From positions 272,758 to 336,757 of the forward strand of contig NZ_LJRO01000458.1 of the NCBI RefSeq assembly GCF_001401155.1: 64,000 bases of DNA. Direction: 5' to 3'. How positions within the stretch are numbered: the first letter of the stretch is position 1; each line of letters opens with the position of its first letter. The notes under the pieces are model-generated. The model was given only the letters and a program-made list of their open reading frames with translations. It was not told the DNA's origin and made no database searches. The stretch comes from Pseudomonas tremae (GTDB taxonomy: Bacteria; Pseudomonadota; Gammaproteobacteria; Pseudomonadales; Pseudomonadaceae). Shown piece after piece: positions 54,601 to 63,319 of this stretch. Position numbers and translations under genes: made by a program.

Positions 54601-54785
54601 GAGCTTGTCATCACCTGCGGGCTAGCGCCGGGGTACAGGGTCATCACGCGAATGGTCGGATAATCAACCTGGGGCAACGCCGACACTGGCAGCAAGGTAT
54701 AGGCGATCAAGCCAGCCAGTACGATGGCCAGCATGCTGAGCGTGGTAGCGACCGGGCGCAGGATGAACAGGCGCGACATGTTCAT
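51675..54785 (-). CDS. muxB: RND efflux permease MuxB (MdtB-like)
   Basis: 1036 residues, 12 membrane helices. N-terminus FILRPVATTLSMLAIVLAG with LPQVDYPTIRVMTLYPGASP, and the proton-relay block GFVVDDAIVMLENISRH. Differs from MuxC across the periplasmic drug-binding loops, as expected for the two-permease pump. The ATG overlaps the muxA stop (ATGA). Confidence 0.93.
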   Translation of the reverse strand: MNMSRLFILRPVATTLSMLAIVLAGLIAYTLLPVSALPQVDYPTIRVMTLYPGASPQVMTSSVTAPLERQFGQMPGLTQMASTSSGGASVITLRFSLEINMDVAEQQVQAAINAATNLLPTDLPAPPVYNKVNPADTPVLTLAITSKTMLLPKLNDLVDTRMAQKISQISGVGMVSIAGGQRQAVRIKVNPEALAANSLNLSDVRTLISASNVNQPKGNFDGPTRVSMLDANDQLKSPEEYANLILAYKNGAPLRLKDVAEIVDGAENERLAAWANRSQAVLLNIQRQPGANVIDVVDRIKTLLPGITENLPAGLDVVVLTDRTQTIRASVTDVQHELLIAIVLVVLVTFLFLRRFSATIIPSIAVPLSLVGTFGVMYLAGFSVNNLTLMALTIATGFVVDDAIVMLENISRHIEEGETPMQAALKGAKQIGFTLISLTLSLIAVLIPLLFMADVVGRLFREFAITLAVAILISLVVSLTLTPMMCARLLKREPKEEDQSRFYRASGAWIDWLIDVYAGRLRWVLKHQPLTLLVAIGTLALTVLLYIAVPKGFFPVQDTGVIQGISEAPQSVSFAAMSQRQQALADIILKDPAVVSLSSYIGVDGDNATLNSGRLLINLKPHSARDLTASEVIQRLQPEVDKLSDIRLFMQPVQDLTIEDRVSRTQYQFSMSSPDAELLATWSAKLVGALGKRPELTDVASDLQDKGLQVYLNIDRDAASRVGVTVASITDALYDAFGQRQISTIYTQASQYRVVLQAASASELGPEALEQIHVKTTDGAQIKLSSLARVEQRQAQLAIAHLGQFPAVMMSFNLAPGIALGKAVEVIEQVQHEIGMPIGVQTQFQGAAEAFQASLSSTLLLVLAAVVTMYIVLGVLYESYIHPITILSTLPSAAVGALLALLISGNDLGMIAIIGIILLIGIVKKNAIMMIDFALDAERNRGVAPEKAIYEAALLRFRPILMTTLAALFGAIPLMLASGSGAELRQPLGLVMVGGLLLSQVLTLFTTPVIYLYFDRLGRRWSRKPAGQDRMERADT

Positions 54786-56083
54786 ACGTTTGGTTTTTCC
54801 ACCTTACCGAGCGCTGCCGACTTGTCGACGCCGCTGTCAGGCTTGCCTTGCAGCTTCTGCCCTGGGCCTGCCGGAACATCCTTGCTGTCGTTGACGACTT
54901 CGACTTCCGCGCCATCGCGCAGACGATCGGTACCCTCCAGCACGACTCGCTCGCCGACCGCCAGACCCTCGGTGATGACCGTAGAGGTTTCATCACTGGG
55001 GCCGGTCTTGAGCAATTTGAGTTTGACCTTCTTTTCACCGTCGAGCACATACACAAAAGTGCCGTCCGTGCCGAACTGCACGGCCGCCGTCGGCACTAGA
55101 ACAGCCTGCTTCAGGGTGTCGGCCCGCAGCCGCACGTTGACGAACTGATTGGGGAAAAGGATTTCGTCACCGTTATCGAAACGCGCCTTGAACTTCAGGG
55201 TACCGGTCGCCACATCGATCTGGTTGTCGAGGCTGGCAAGCACGCCGGTGGCTTGCAGTTTACTATCGCCGCGGTCCCAGGCTTCGACAGGCAGTTTGTC
55301 ACCCGTGCGATAGCGGGCAATGACCTTTGACAGATCCTTTTCCGGCAGTGTGAACGCTACCGAGATCGGTTGAGTCTGGGTAATCACGACCAGCGCAGTG
55401 GTGTCATTGGCAGCTACCAGATTGCCGACATCGAGCTGTTTGAGGCCTACACGCCCTGCAATCGGCGCACGAATACGCGTGAAATCCAGGCTCAACTTTG
55501 CGTCAGCCACAGCAGCCTGATTGGTCTTGATGGTGCCCTGATACTGACTCACCAGCGACTCGGCCGTGTCCAGTGTCTGTTTGGCAATACTGTCTTCGGC
55601 GTACAGGTCACGGTAACGCTTCACATCAAGCTGAGCATTCTTGAGCAGCGCCTGATTGGTCGCCAGCGTACCTTCGGCCTGTAGCAACGCGACCTGATAG
55701 CTGCGCGGGTCGATTTCCGCCAGCAAGTCACCTGCCTTGACCATCTGTCCTTCCTGGAAGTAGAGCTTGACCAGTTCCCCCGCCACCCGGCTGCGCACAT
55801 TGATGGTATTCATCGCCGTTACCGTACCGAGCGCCTTGTAGTAGATAGGAAAGTCGCCCTGCGTTACTGGCGCGACGCGTACCGGCACCGCAACCGCCGA
55901 TGCACCGAAGCCGGGGCGTGCCATACCGCCCGCACCAGCCTTCTTGCTCTCGGCACCCTTGCCGGAAGTGGCTGCGGGCCAGAACCACCAGCACAGGGCG
56001 ACAACGACCAGCAGGATCAACAGACTGATCAACCAGCGACGGGATTTACGGGAGCCAGACGATTGCATGAATAAATCAACCAT
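54782..56083 (-). CDS. muxA: RND efflux membrane-fusion protein MuxA (MdtA-like)
   Basis: 433 residues from ATG 56083; another ATG at 56068 (MQSSGSRKSRRW) is nearly as likely and neither has a clear ribosome site. One N-terminal membrane helix (RWLISLLILLVVVALCWWFW) anchors a periplasmic adaptor: lipoyl half-motifs (YFQEGQMVKAGDLLAEIDPR), a coiled-coil hairpin (SIAKQTLDTAESLVSQYQGT) and beta-barrel domains (RAPIAGRVGLKQLDVGNLV). It links MuxB/MuxC to OpmB. First gene of the operon. Confidence 0.9.
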   Translation of the reverse strand: MVDLFMQSSGSRKSRRWLISLLILLVVVALCWWFWPAATSGKGAESKKAGAGGMARPGFGASAVAVPVRVAPVTQGDFPIYYKALGTVTAMNTINVRSRVAGELVKLYFQEGQMVKAGDLLAEIDPRSYQVALLQAEGTLATNQALLKNAQLDVKRYRDLYAEDSIAKQTLDTAESLVSQYQGTIKTNQAAVADAKLSLDFTRIRAPIAGRVGLKQLDVGNLVAANDTTALVVITQTQPISVAFTLPEKDLSKVIARYRTGDKLPVEAWDRGDSKLQATGVLASLDNQIDVATGTLKFKARFDNGDEILFPNQFVNVRLRADTLKQAVLVPTAAVQFGTDGTFVYVLDGEKKVKLKLLKTGPSDETSTVITEGLAVGERVVLEGTDRLRDGAEVEVVNDSKDVPAGPGQKLQGKPDSGVDKSAALGKVEKPNV

Positions 56084-56193
56084 TACAGGTGGGGGTTCTA
56101 ACAGAAGGGTGAACAATAAGCACAGTTGCGTTACAAGCAAAGCGCCTTTACCAAGCGCTTACTTTTGATAAACGTATGAGGCACAAACAAAAA

Positions 56194-56217
56194 ACGGCCC
56201 GAGCGTACTCAGGCCGT
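56194..56217 (-). terminator. Rho-independent terminator after tpx
   Basis: On the minus strand: ACGGCC...GGCCGT, inner GAG/CTC, loop TACG, then TTTTTT. It lies about 19 bases after the tpx stop, before the muxA leader. Confidence 0.88.
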
Positions 56218-56235
56218 AGTACATGTTGCAGAACG

Positions 56236-56736
56236 TTACTTCAATACTGCCAGTGCGGCATCGTAGCCTGGTTCTTCGGCGATTTCCGACACCAGTTCGC
56301 TATGCAGTACGTTGTCGTTTTCGTCAAGAACGACGACTGCACGTGCAGCCAGGCCCTTCAACGGACCGTCAGCGATGGCAACGCCATAGTGCTGACTGAA
56401 ATCGGCACTGCGGAATGAAGAAAGGTTATGAACGTTATCGAGCCCTTCAGACCCACAGAAGCGGGCTTGTGCGAATGGCAGATCAGCCGAGATGCACAGG
56501 ACGACGGTGTTGTTCAGGTCGTTGGCACTGGCATTGAATTTACGTACCGACGTTGCGCAGGTCGGTGTATCGACGCTTGGGAAGATGTTCAATACCTTGC
56601 GTTTGCCAGCGAAGTCGGCAAGGGTCTTATCGGCAAGACCTGCGCCCACCAGCGTGAAGGCAGGCGCCTTGCTGCCGACTTCAGGCAGGTTACCGTTGAC
56701 TTGAACAGCACCGCCTTTGAGGGTCACTTGAGCCAT
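56236..56736 (-). CDS. tpx: Thiol peroxidase Tpx
   Basis: 166 residues from ATG 56736 (AAGGAATG upstream). Two-cysteine atypical peroxiredoxin: peroxidatic Cys60 in FPSVDTPTCATSVRKF and resolving Cys94 in ARFCGSEGL, same positions as E. coli Tpx. Reduces lipid and alkyl peroxides with thioredoxin. Frame to 56784 lacks homology. A structured region lies just upstream (56769-56827). Confidence 0.95.
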   Translation of the reverse strand: MAQVTLKGGAVQVNGNLPEVGSKAPAFTLVGAGLADKTLADFAGKRKVLNIFPSVDTPTCATSVRKFNASANDLNNTVVLCISADLPFAQARFCGSEGLDNVHNLSSFRSADFSQHYGVAIADGPLKGLAARAVVVLDENDNVLHSELVSEIAEEPGYDAALAVLK

Positions 56737-56768
56737 GAAACACATTCCTTTTCTGAGAGGATAAAAGA

Positions 56769-56827
56769 GCCGGAAGTTAAACACGAAAGTGTGCCCCCGG
56801 CCTATATCGGATAATTCCGATTTTTTT
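56769..56827. promoter_or_regulatory. Structured region with terminator-like hairpins between LysR gene and tpx
   Basis: On the plus strand, an outer stem GCCGG/CCGGC (56769-56773 with 56797-56801) encloses ACAC-GAAA-GTGT (56781-56792). A second hairpin ATCGGA-TAAT-TCCGAT (56806-56821) is followed by six more T. On the minus strand the first structure is followed by TCTTTT and could end the LysR transcript. Role unproven. Confidence 0.5.
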
Positions 56828-57744
56828 CAGGAAACCAGTCTGTCCCTGATATCCGGGTGGGCACACAATTCCACCAGCCAGTCGACGAATACCCTGACCC
56901 GCCGTGACAGTTGCCGATGAGGCGGGTAAAGCGCCGTCAACGGTAGCGGCGGCGGTCGGTATTCGCGTAACACTTCGATAAGCGCCCCTGTGCGCAACTG
57001 CGCAGCAACGTGATAGCGAGGGACCTGGATCAGACCAAAACCCGCCTCGCAGGCAGCCACATAGCCTTCGGCGCTGCTGACGGCAATAGAACGCTCCATG
57101 CCATAATCGTCCAGTTCTCCATCGGCCATGAATTCCAGGCCATAACGTTTGCTGGCACGAGTGGCGAAATATTCGATGACCTGATGTTGCCGGAGGTCGT
57201 GCAGATCGAGTGGTGTACCGTACCGTTTCAGGTACTCGCGACTCGCACAGGTAATCTGCGTCAGGCTGCCCAGCGGTCTGGCGACAAGCGCATCGTCCAG
57301 TGCAGCGCCAGCTCGCAATACACAGTCAACGCCCTCGCGAATCAGGTCGACAGGCCTGTCACTCATGCCTATCTCAAGCCTGATCTGCGGATAGCGCCGT
57401 GTGAATTCGGGCAACGCAGGGATAACGATCATGCGCCCCAGGCTGACCGGAACATCGATGCGCAGCAGCCCTTTCGGCTCGATACCCTTCGACGAAAAGG
57501 CTGCTTCGGCTTCTTCCAGATCAGCCAGCAGGCTGACACACCGCAGGTAATAAGCCTTGCCGTCGGGTGTGGTGCTTACCTGACGTGTGGTGCGCTGTAA
57601 CAGCTGCACACCCAAGTGCGCTTCCAGCTGCTTGATCATGATGGTCACCGACGCACGAGGAACATGCAGACTCTCGGCGGCCTTGGCAAAGCCGCCCAGT
57701 TCGACGATACGGGTGAAGACGCGCATGGCGTTGAATCGATCCAT
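56827..57744 (-). CDS. LysR family transcriptional regulator
   Basis: 305 residues from ATG 57744 (MDRFNAMRVFTRIVELGGFA). Winged helix residues 1-60 (FAKAAESLHVPRASVTIMIKQLEAHL), then the effector domain with LLRIDVPVSLGRMIVIPALPEFTRRYP and VDCVLRAGA. Resembles the large DsdC/YafC-like group in which the effector and target are unknown; divergent targets would normally sit next door, but tpx is in the same direction. The frame open to 57786 adds non-conserved residues. Confidence 0.88.
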   Translation of the reverse strand: MDRFNAMRVFTRIVELGGFAKAAESLHVPRASVTIMIKQLEAHLGVQLLQRTTRQVSTTPDGKAYYLRCVSLLADLEEAEAAFSSKGIEPKGLLRIDVPVSLGRMIVIPALPEFTRRYPQIRLEIGMSDRPVDLIREGVDCVLRAGAALDDALVARPLGSLTQITCASREYLKRYGTPLDLHDLRQHQVIEYFATRASKRYGLEFMADGELDDYGMERSIAVSSAEGYVAACEAGFGLIQVPRYHVAAQLRTGALIEVLREYRPPPLPLTALYPPHRQLSRRVRVFVDWLVELCAHPDIRDRLVS

Positions 57745-57820
57745 GATTACCGGAAGCCCGAGTGCAGAGTGTGTGGTCAGGATCACACTGTTTTAACAGG
57801 GTAAACCGGTTGAACGAAAA

Positions 57821-57845
57821 CGCTGGACGCTCGCAGCGGCCAGCG
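57821..57845 (-). terminator. Rho-independent terminator after tamB
   Basis: On the minus strand: CGCTGG, then C, CGCT-GCG-AGCG, T, CCAGCG, followed by TTTT. Starts 5 bases after the tamB stop. Confidence 0.85.
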
Positions 57846-57849
57846 CTAT

Positions 57850-60800
57850 TCAGAAGTCTCTTTTATAGAAAATATCCAGTGAGCTGGCAACACCGCTGGC
57901 GGCCTCAAGGTAAACCCGCTTGCTCAACAGATAGCGCAACGCAATGGTATTGGCCGGCTCGAAGACACCTACACCATAGCGCAGGCTGAGCTTCTCGGTG
58001 ATCTTGCCGCTGGCCACCACATTGGTTTTGTCACCGGTCCCCGATGTATCCAGTTCGAAGTCCTTGATACCCAGGTTGTCCGCGAGCTTGCCGGTGGTCG
58101 AAGAGCTCCCGGCAACGCCCAGCGCCAAGGCAGCCTGAGCAACCATGTTGTTGTCTTCGCCAGAGGTGCTCAAGGGCCTGCCCATGACCAGGTAGGAAAG
58201 CGCCTGCTCCTGACTCATCGCAGGCTCGGAAAACACCTCGGTAGTGGGCTGCTCGGCACTGCCGGTCAGACGAATACCGGCAATCACATCGTCGGTCTGG
58301 CGAATGGCCTCGATATCCAGATAGGGCTGGTCCACCGGGCCTGCAAACAGCAGGCGAGCCTTGCGGATGGTCAGCCGTTGCCCATAAGCGCGATAGCGGC
58401 CGTCATTGAGATTAAGCTCTCCGCGAGTGTCCAGGTTGTCACCTATGTGTACCTGCCCGACCAGATTGGCGGTCAGCCCGAAGCCGCTGAAACTGAGGGT
58501 TTCCTGGCCGACTTGCACGTCGATGTCCATGGCCACTGCAAGTGGCGGCGCACCTTGTTCGGTTTGCTGCCCAACGATCACGGTGTCGCCCGAGAGCTTG
58601 ACCGTGGACGGCGGCAGCTCCCGTACGGTAATCGTGCCTTTGGGCACCAGCACTTTGCCGGAAATGGCCAGCCGGTCGCCCTTCATGGATATTTTCAGGT
58701 CAGGCGCCGCCTCAACCGCAGCATAAGGCTCGACATTGATCGGCAGACGAGACCCCTTGAGGTTCACATCAACCATCAGGTTCTGCCCCCAGGCCACCTG
58801 ACCGCCAATAGAACCCTGGCCAGTGCTGCCACTTCTCCAACCACCTTCGATTTGCACGGTCTCTCCGGCAATCAACGCTTGAACCTTCAGATCGTGCAGC
58901 TCCATCGGCAGCTCGGCACCGGCTACCTCACCGCCTTCAAGGGTTACGCTGCCGTTGACCAGCGGCGCGAGCAGACTTCCCGACAACCGGCCGGCACCGT
59001 TCAGCCGCCCGTTGAGTTTCTGCACCGTCGGCGCGAACGGCCTTGCCACCGAGATGTCCAGCCCGGACAGATTGAAGTCGCCTGACAGAGTCTTGTCTTT
59101 TGCCAGCGGATCGATCTGCGCGTTCAACAGCAAACGGCCCAGTTTCCCGCCCTCAAAGTCCAGACGCGAGTCGATACGCATGGGGGTCATGGTGCTGCTG
59201 AGCTTCAGGGTATGATAGGGGAAGTCCAGCCACTGCCCTTTATTGCGGACCCGCAGCATGCCGCCTCCGGCATCAAGCGTGATCTGCCCGCTGGGGCCTG
59301 CCGCCGGAATGTCGAGCCTCACATACGCATTCAACGCGCCCTTCCAGGCGAAGTCCTTGGGCATCCACTGCGCCAGACTGTCGAGCGGGAAGTTTTTCAA
59401 CTGATAGCGCAGATGTGGCTCAGGCATCAAGCGCTGGTCGCCGCCGCACAGGCTTGCGGCTCCAGACAGCCAGCAGTGCGCGCCGAAGTTCAGCCTGCCA
59501 TCGGCCAGGCGCTCGATTTTTGCCGGTTGCTGCAGGCGCCAGTTCTGGCCACCACTTTGCACCGAACCGCTAGCCAGACGACCGCGCCAATCACCCTTTT
59601 CAAGCGTGCCGTCCAGTGCAACAGCAAGCTTGAGCAATGGTCCTTGCAGGTCAAGCTTCAACTGCTGGGCCTTTAACGTACCCTGCCCGTTCAGCAGCAA
59701 GGTGCCTAATGCGGTATCGCCCGCCTGGATGCCTGCACCCTTCAGGCTGATGGTGGCACGCTGCGCCGGATCCAGTCTGGCGTCGAGTGCCAGGCTTTGC
59801 AGACGGTTTTCCTGGAACGCGAGCTGATTGCCCTGCAAAGCGAGTTTTCCCTCCGGGGCCTGCAGTGTGCCGGCCAGGTCCATGCGACCCTTCGCCTGCC
59901 CCGTCAGCCGTGGCCACAACTGGCCCAGACGCGGCAGGTCGATATCAAGCTGCCCTTTCAGTCGCTGCTGCACACTGCCAGCGCCCTGAATGCGGTTGTC
60001 ACCCAGGCGAATGTTCAGGCTGCCGACATTCCATTGCTGATCGCGACCGTCGGCCCTGACTTGCAATACGGCAGGTTGGCCGCGCACGCGACCTTTCAAA
60101 TCAAGGTCCGCAGTGAGTTGCAGCTGCTGGTTTCGGAGCTGACCGCTGCTGCGCAACGGACCTGCCAGTGTTCCGGGCAATTCGGCAACCCAGAACGAAG
60201 GATCCAGTGCGCTCAGGTCAAGCGCCGTATCCCAGCCGATACCATCGGCAAATTGCAGATTCAGATGGCCACTGGCCTTGCCTTGTCCTGCGACCAGCTC
60301 CAGCTGCGGGAGGTGAACCTCCTGCAGGTTGCCGCTGAACGGACTGACCAGCGTAAAAGCGCCTGCGGGGCCTTTGAGGCTGGCGTTGAAATTGCCCAGA
60401 TACTGGCCGTCGGTATAGGAAATATCACCTTTGAAACTGTGCAGAGACACCGGCGGTTCGGATTCCAGCGGATACAGTCGCTGCCAAGGGAAGTCCAGCC
60501 AGTCGATTGTCGCATCGGCTGAAAGCCCGTTCTGCCAGTTCAGTTTGCCATTAATGGCAAGCCGCTCTTGATCATTGGCGGCCAGGTTCAGTGCCGCAAG
60601 CGTTGCACCGCTGGCATCGACTCGCCCTTGCAATACCAGAGCAACCGGGCCTTTGCGGGCTGGCAGACTGGCCGTGCCGCCGATCAGATAACCCTCATCC
60701 AGATTGCCTTCGGCCGTCAGCAGCAACTGGTCGAGCTGCAGAGTGTCGGGCAGCGCCGAACTCGGCTTGAAGTGGTCGGCAACCAGCTTCAATTGCGCAG

Positions 60801-61539
60801 GCAGATGCGCTGTCAGAGGCTGCAATTCGCCACTCAGCACGCCCGCCAGGTAACCACTGCTGTCAGCCTTGAGGTGCAGGGTCTTGAGCAGATTACCCTG
60901 AATATCCAGAGCCAGCGTCCACGCCTGCCCGTCCTGTGGAGGCAGTTGCAGTTGCCCTTGGGCACTGAGTGGCCAGTCACCCTCGGGTTTGAGCAGGCCG
61001 TTGAGGTCCAGAATCAGCGCATCGCGTTGCAGATGCGCGCTGCCTATCTGCAGCCCTGCGGAGGTCCAGTGCGCCGCCAGCTTTAAATCGCGTAATTGCT
61101 CGACGCCGTCCAGTTGCAGGCTACCCAGTTGTACGTCGCCCAGTTGCAAGGCCAGCGGCAGGGTGAGCGCTGGCAGGCTGACTGGCTCATCACTGTCTGG
61201 CTGGCTGCCAGGGGGAAAATGCAGGAGCACTTGCCCTGCATGCAGGCGGTCAATACACAGCGTCATTTTCAACAGGCAGGCAGGCGTCCATTCGAACTCG
61301 GGCGACTGTACCTCGACACGATCCTCGCCCTGCTGCCATATCAAACGGTCCGCATGCCATTGCCCGCCGAGCCGCCCTTGAAAATTCTCGACCTGCAGGC
61401 CAGGGACACGTGCCAAAGCCCAGCCACTGCCAGCCTGAGTGCCAAGCAGCAGCCAGACACCGATGACCAGCAGTGCCAGCAACACGATCAGGCTAAGACC
61501 GGCCGCCTTTGCGCCGCGTTTGATATTGACCTCGTTCAA
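57850..61539 (-). CDS. tamB: Translocation and assembly module protein TamB
   Basis: 1229 residues. One N-terminal membrane helix (AGLSLIVLLALLVIGVWLL) anchors a very long periplasmic beta structure (AsmA/TamB type) ending in the DUF490 domain from about 880 (GTITVRELPPSTVKLSG, LNLNDGRYRAYGQRLTIRK, YLDIEAIRQTDDVIAGI, SYLVMGRPLSTSGEDNN) and a terminal Phe (FYKRDF). Works with TamA and has been tied to autotransporter assembly and phospholipid transport. The ATG overlaps the tamA stop by 4 bases. Confidence 0.94.
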   Translation of the reverse strand: MNEVNIKRGAKAAGLSLIVLLALLVIGVWLLLGTQAGSGWALARVPGLQVENFQGRLGGQWHADRLIWQQGEDRVEVQSPEFEWTPACLLKMTLCIDRLHAGQVLLHFPPGSQPDSDEPVSLPALTLPLALQLGDVQLGSLQLDGVEQLRDLKLAAHWTSAGLQIGSAHLQRDALILDLNGLLKPEGDWPLSAQGQLQLPPQDGQAWTLALDIQGNLLKTLHLKADSSGYLAGVLSGELQPLTAHLPAQLKLVADHFKPSSALPDTLQLDQLLLTAEGNLDEGYLIGGTASLPARKGPVALVLQGRVDASGATLAALNLAANDQERLAINGKLNWQNGLSADATIDWLDFPWQRLYPLESEPPVSLHSFKGDISYTDGQYLGNFNASLKGPAGAFTLVSPFSGNLQEVHLPQLELVAGQGKASGHLNLQFADGIGWDTALDLSALDPSFWVAELPGTLAGPLRSSGQLRNQQLQLTADLDLKGRVRGQPAVLQVRADGRDQQWNVGSLNIRLGDNRIQGAGSVQQRLKGQLDIDLPRLGQLWPRLTGQAKGRMDLAGTLQAPEGKLALQGNQLAFQENRLQSLALDARLDPAQRATISLKGAGIQAGDTALGTLLLNGQGTLKAQQLKLDLQGPLLKLAVALDGTLEKGDWRGRLASGSVQSGGQNWRLQQPAKIERLADGRLNFGAHCWLSGAASLCGGDQRLMPEPHLRYQLKNFPLDSLAQWMPKDFAWKGALNAYVRLDIPAAGPSGQITLDAGGGMLRVRNKGQWLDFPYHTLKLSSTMTPMRIDSRLDFEGGKLGRLLLNAQIDPLAKDKTLSGDFNLSGLDISVARPFAPTVQKLNGRLNGAGRLSGSLLAPLVNGSVTLEGGEVAGAELPMELHDLKVQALIAGETVQIEGGWRSGSTGQGSIGGQVAWGQNLMVDVNLKGSRLPINVEPYAAVEAAPDLKISMKGDRLAISGKVLVPKGTITVRELPPSTVKLSGDTVIVGQQTEQGAPPLAVAMDIDVQVGQETLSFSGFGLTANLVGQVHIGDNLDTRGELNLNDGRYRAYGQRLTIRKARLLFAGPVDQPYLDIEAIRQTDDVIAGIRLTGSAEQPTTEVFSEPAMSQEQALSYLVMGRPLSTSGEDNNMVAQAALALGVAGSSSTTGKLADNLGIKDFELDTSGTGDKTNVVASGKITEKLSLRYGVGVFEPANTIALRYLLSKRVYLEAASGVASSLDIFYKRDF

Positions 61540-63260
61540 AGCTCCGGCCCCATCGAGAAGTGCAGACGTATGCCGCCGTCATCGTCCAGAGCGTGCGCCA
61601 GATCGAGACGCAACGGCCCCACTGGCGAAACCCAGCGAACACCGAAGCCGACACCGGTTTTCAGGTCCGGCCTGTCAAGGTTGTTGAACGAATTACCCTG
61701 GTCGACAAACGTTGCCAGACGCCACTTTTCGGCAATCGAATACTGATACTCGACGCTGCCGGCGAACATGTACCTGCCCCCGATGCGATCGCCGTCGGAG
61801 TTGGTAGGGGACAGCTTTTGATAGTCGTAGCCGCGCACGCTTTGATCGCCACCGGCAAAAAAGCGCAGCGAAGGCGGTATGGAGGTGTAACCGTCGGTTA
61901 AATTGCCGCCCAGTTGCACGCGACCGAGAAAACGATGGTTCTGGGCGACTGTCGTCAAGCCCTTGAGCAACACGTTGGCATGCACCAGATTGGCATCCGA
62001 CAACATGCCCTCTTTGGCCACTTGCGTCTCGAACTGCAGACGGTAGCCCTGATGTGGATCGATGCGATTATCGCTGCGCAGGTATGAGTAACTGATGCCT
62101 GGCATCAGCAGTGTGCTCAAACCCGCATCATCACCCAGCCGATACTCTTCACGCTGCCATTTGAGAGAAATGACCCGCTCCCAGCCGCTGGGCAGCTTGC
62201 TGTGCCATTCCGGCCCGGCAGTCAGCAGCTTGCTGAGGCTGTCAGTGCCCGCGATCTCTTCATACTGATAGCCGCCGGCATACCGCATCTTGTCGGTCAA
62301 AGGTGGATCAAGTGGCACGTCGTACCACAGACCGACGTTCTGCCGGGGTGCGGATATCTCCGACTCAAAGCCGTAGCTGTGCCCTTGCGGGTTGGCCCAG
62401 TGCCGGGTCCAGTTGGCTTTGCCGCGTGGCCCGACGTCGGTGGAATAGCCCAGACCAAGACCCATCGTGCGCGGCTTGCGGGTTTCCAGCTGGACGATGA
62501 CCGGAATCACATCGTTCACCGCCGCAGTCGGCGCTGCGTCGACACGCACGCCCTCGAAATAGCCACTGGCCTGCATGTCCTGGGTCAGTTCGGCAATCAG
62601 TTGCGAGTCGTATGGGGTGTTTTGCTTGAAAGGCACCATGCGCCTGAGCAGTTCTTCATCGAATGGCGTGTTACCACTGAACTTCACCTGGCCGAGCGTA
62701 TAGCGCGGACCGCTGTCAAATATAAGCTCGATGTCGGCAACCCCGGCACGCGGGTCGATGGCCAGGCGCTGGCGGGTAAAGCGACCACTGAAAAAACCAT
62801 AGCGGGATGCCTGGTTCTGGATCAGGCGCTTGGCATCTTCGTAATTGCCGTGGTTGAGTACTGCGCCGGTCGTGAGCGCGTCGCTCTTCGGCACCTTGAA
62901 AGCCTTGAGCGACGCTGCCGGCCCGTCGACCCGGATCACCACGTTGCGCAGGTGTACAGGTTCACCAGGTTTGATATTGATGACCAGACGCGGCTCGGCA
63001 CCGTCCTTTATCTCGCTGTCGATCTGCGCCTGATAATACCCCAGCGCCTGAGCCGCTTTTTCGGCCTGCTGCTCGGCGCCCAGACTGAAGTTGCGCAGCG
63101 CCTCTGCATCACGCCCTCCGAGATCGCCGATGTACCCTTCGACGTTTGACTTCAGCTCGGGATTGGCAGGCTCGACCCTTACGTCCAGACGAGCCTCTGC
63201 CAGCGCCGCTGCACTTATGGTCATCAGGAAAAGGCTGCCGAATAATCTGAAAAGCTTCAT
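61536..63260 (-). CDS. tamA: Outer-membrane translocation protein TamA (Omp85 family)
   Basis: 574 residues from ATG 63260 (MKLFRLFGSLFLMTISAAALA, signal peptide of about 21). Three POTRA-like domains follow (about 22-250), then a 16-strand Omp85 barrel with GLGYSTDVGPRGKANWTRHW and the loop-6 region RFFAGGDQSVRGYDYQKLSP (contains the conserved RGY); it ends FSMGPEL. Located in the outer membrane, partner of TamB encoded next. Frame open to 63323 lacks a signal peptide. The neighbouring autotransporter at 33190 could be one client, which is inference. Confidence 0.94.
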   Translation of the reverse strand: MKLFRLFGSLFLMTISAAALAEARLDVRVEPANPELKSNVEGYIGDLGGRDAEALRNFSLGAEQQAEKAAQALGYYQAQIDSEIKDGAEPRLVINIKPGEPVHLRNVVIRVDGPAASLKAFKVPKSDALTTGAVLNHGNYEDAKRLIQNQASRYGFFSGRFTRQRLAIDPRAGVADIELIFDSGPRYTLGQVKFSGNTPFDEELLRRMVPFKQNTPYDSQLIAELTQDMQASGYFEGVRVDAAPTAAVNDVIPVIVQLETRKPRTMGLGLGYSTDVGPRGKANWTRHWANPQGHSYGFESEISAPRQNVGLWYDVPLDPPLTDKMRYAGGYQYEEIAGTDSLSKLLTAGPEWHSKLPSGWERVISLKWQREEYRLGDDAGLSTLLMPGISYSYLRSDNRIDPHQGYRLQFETQVAKEGMLSDANLVHANVLLKGLTTVAQNHRFLGRVQLGGNLTDGYTSIPPSLRFFAGGDQSVRGYDYQKLSPTNSDGDRIGGRYMFAGSVEYQYSIAEKWRLATFVDQGNSFNNLDRPDLKTGVGFGVRWVSPVGPLRLDLAHALDDDGGIRLHFSMGPEL

Positions 63261-63319
63261 GGGCGAAGATGCTATCACGATCGACAGGCTGTTCTGAAAG
63301 CCCACGAATGGGCCGCTAT

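Noticed and set aside
52140..55148. 1002-codon open frame on the plus strand opposite muxB and muxA
   Set aside because: Same shadow pattern, covering two well-supported genes and starting without a ribosome site.
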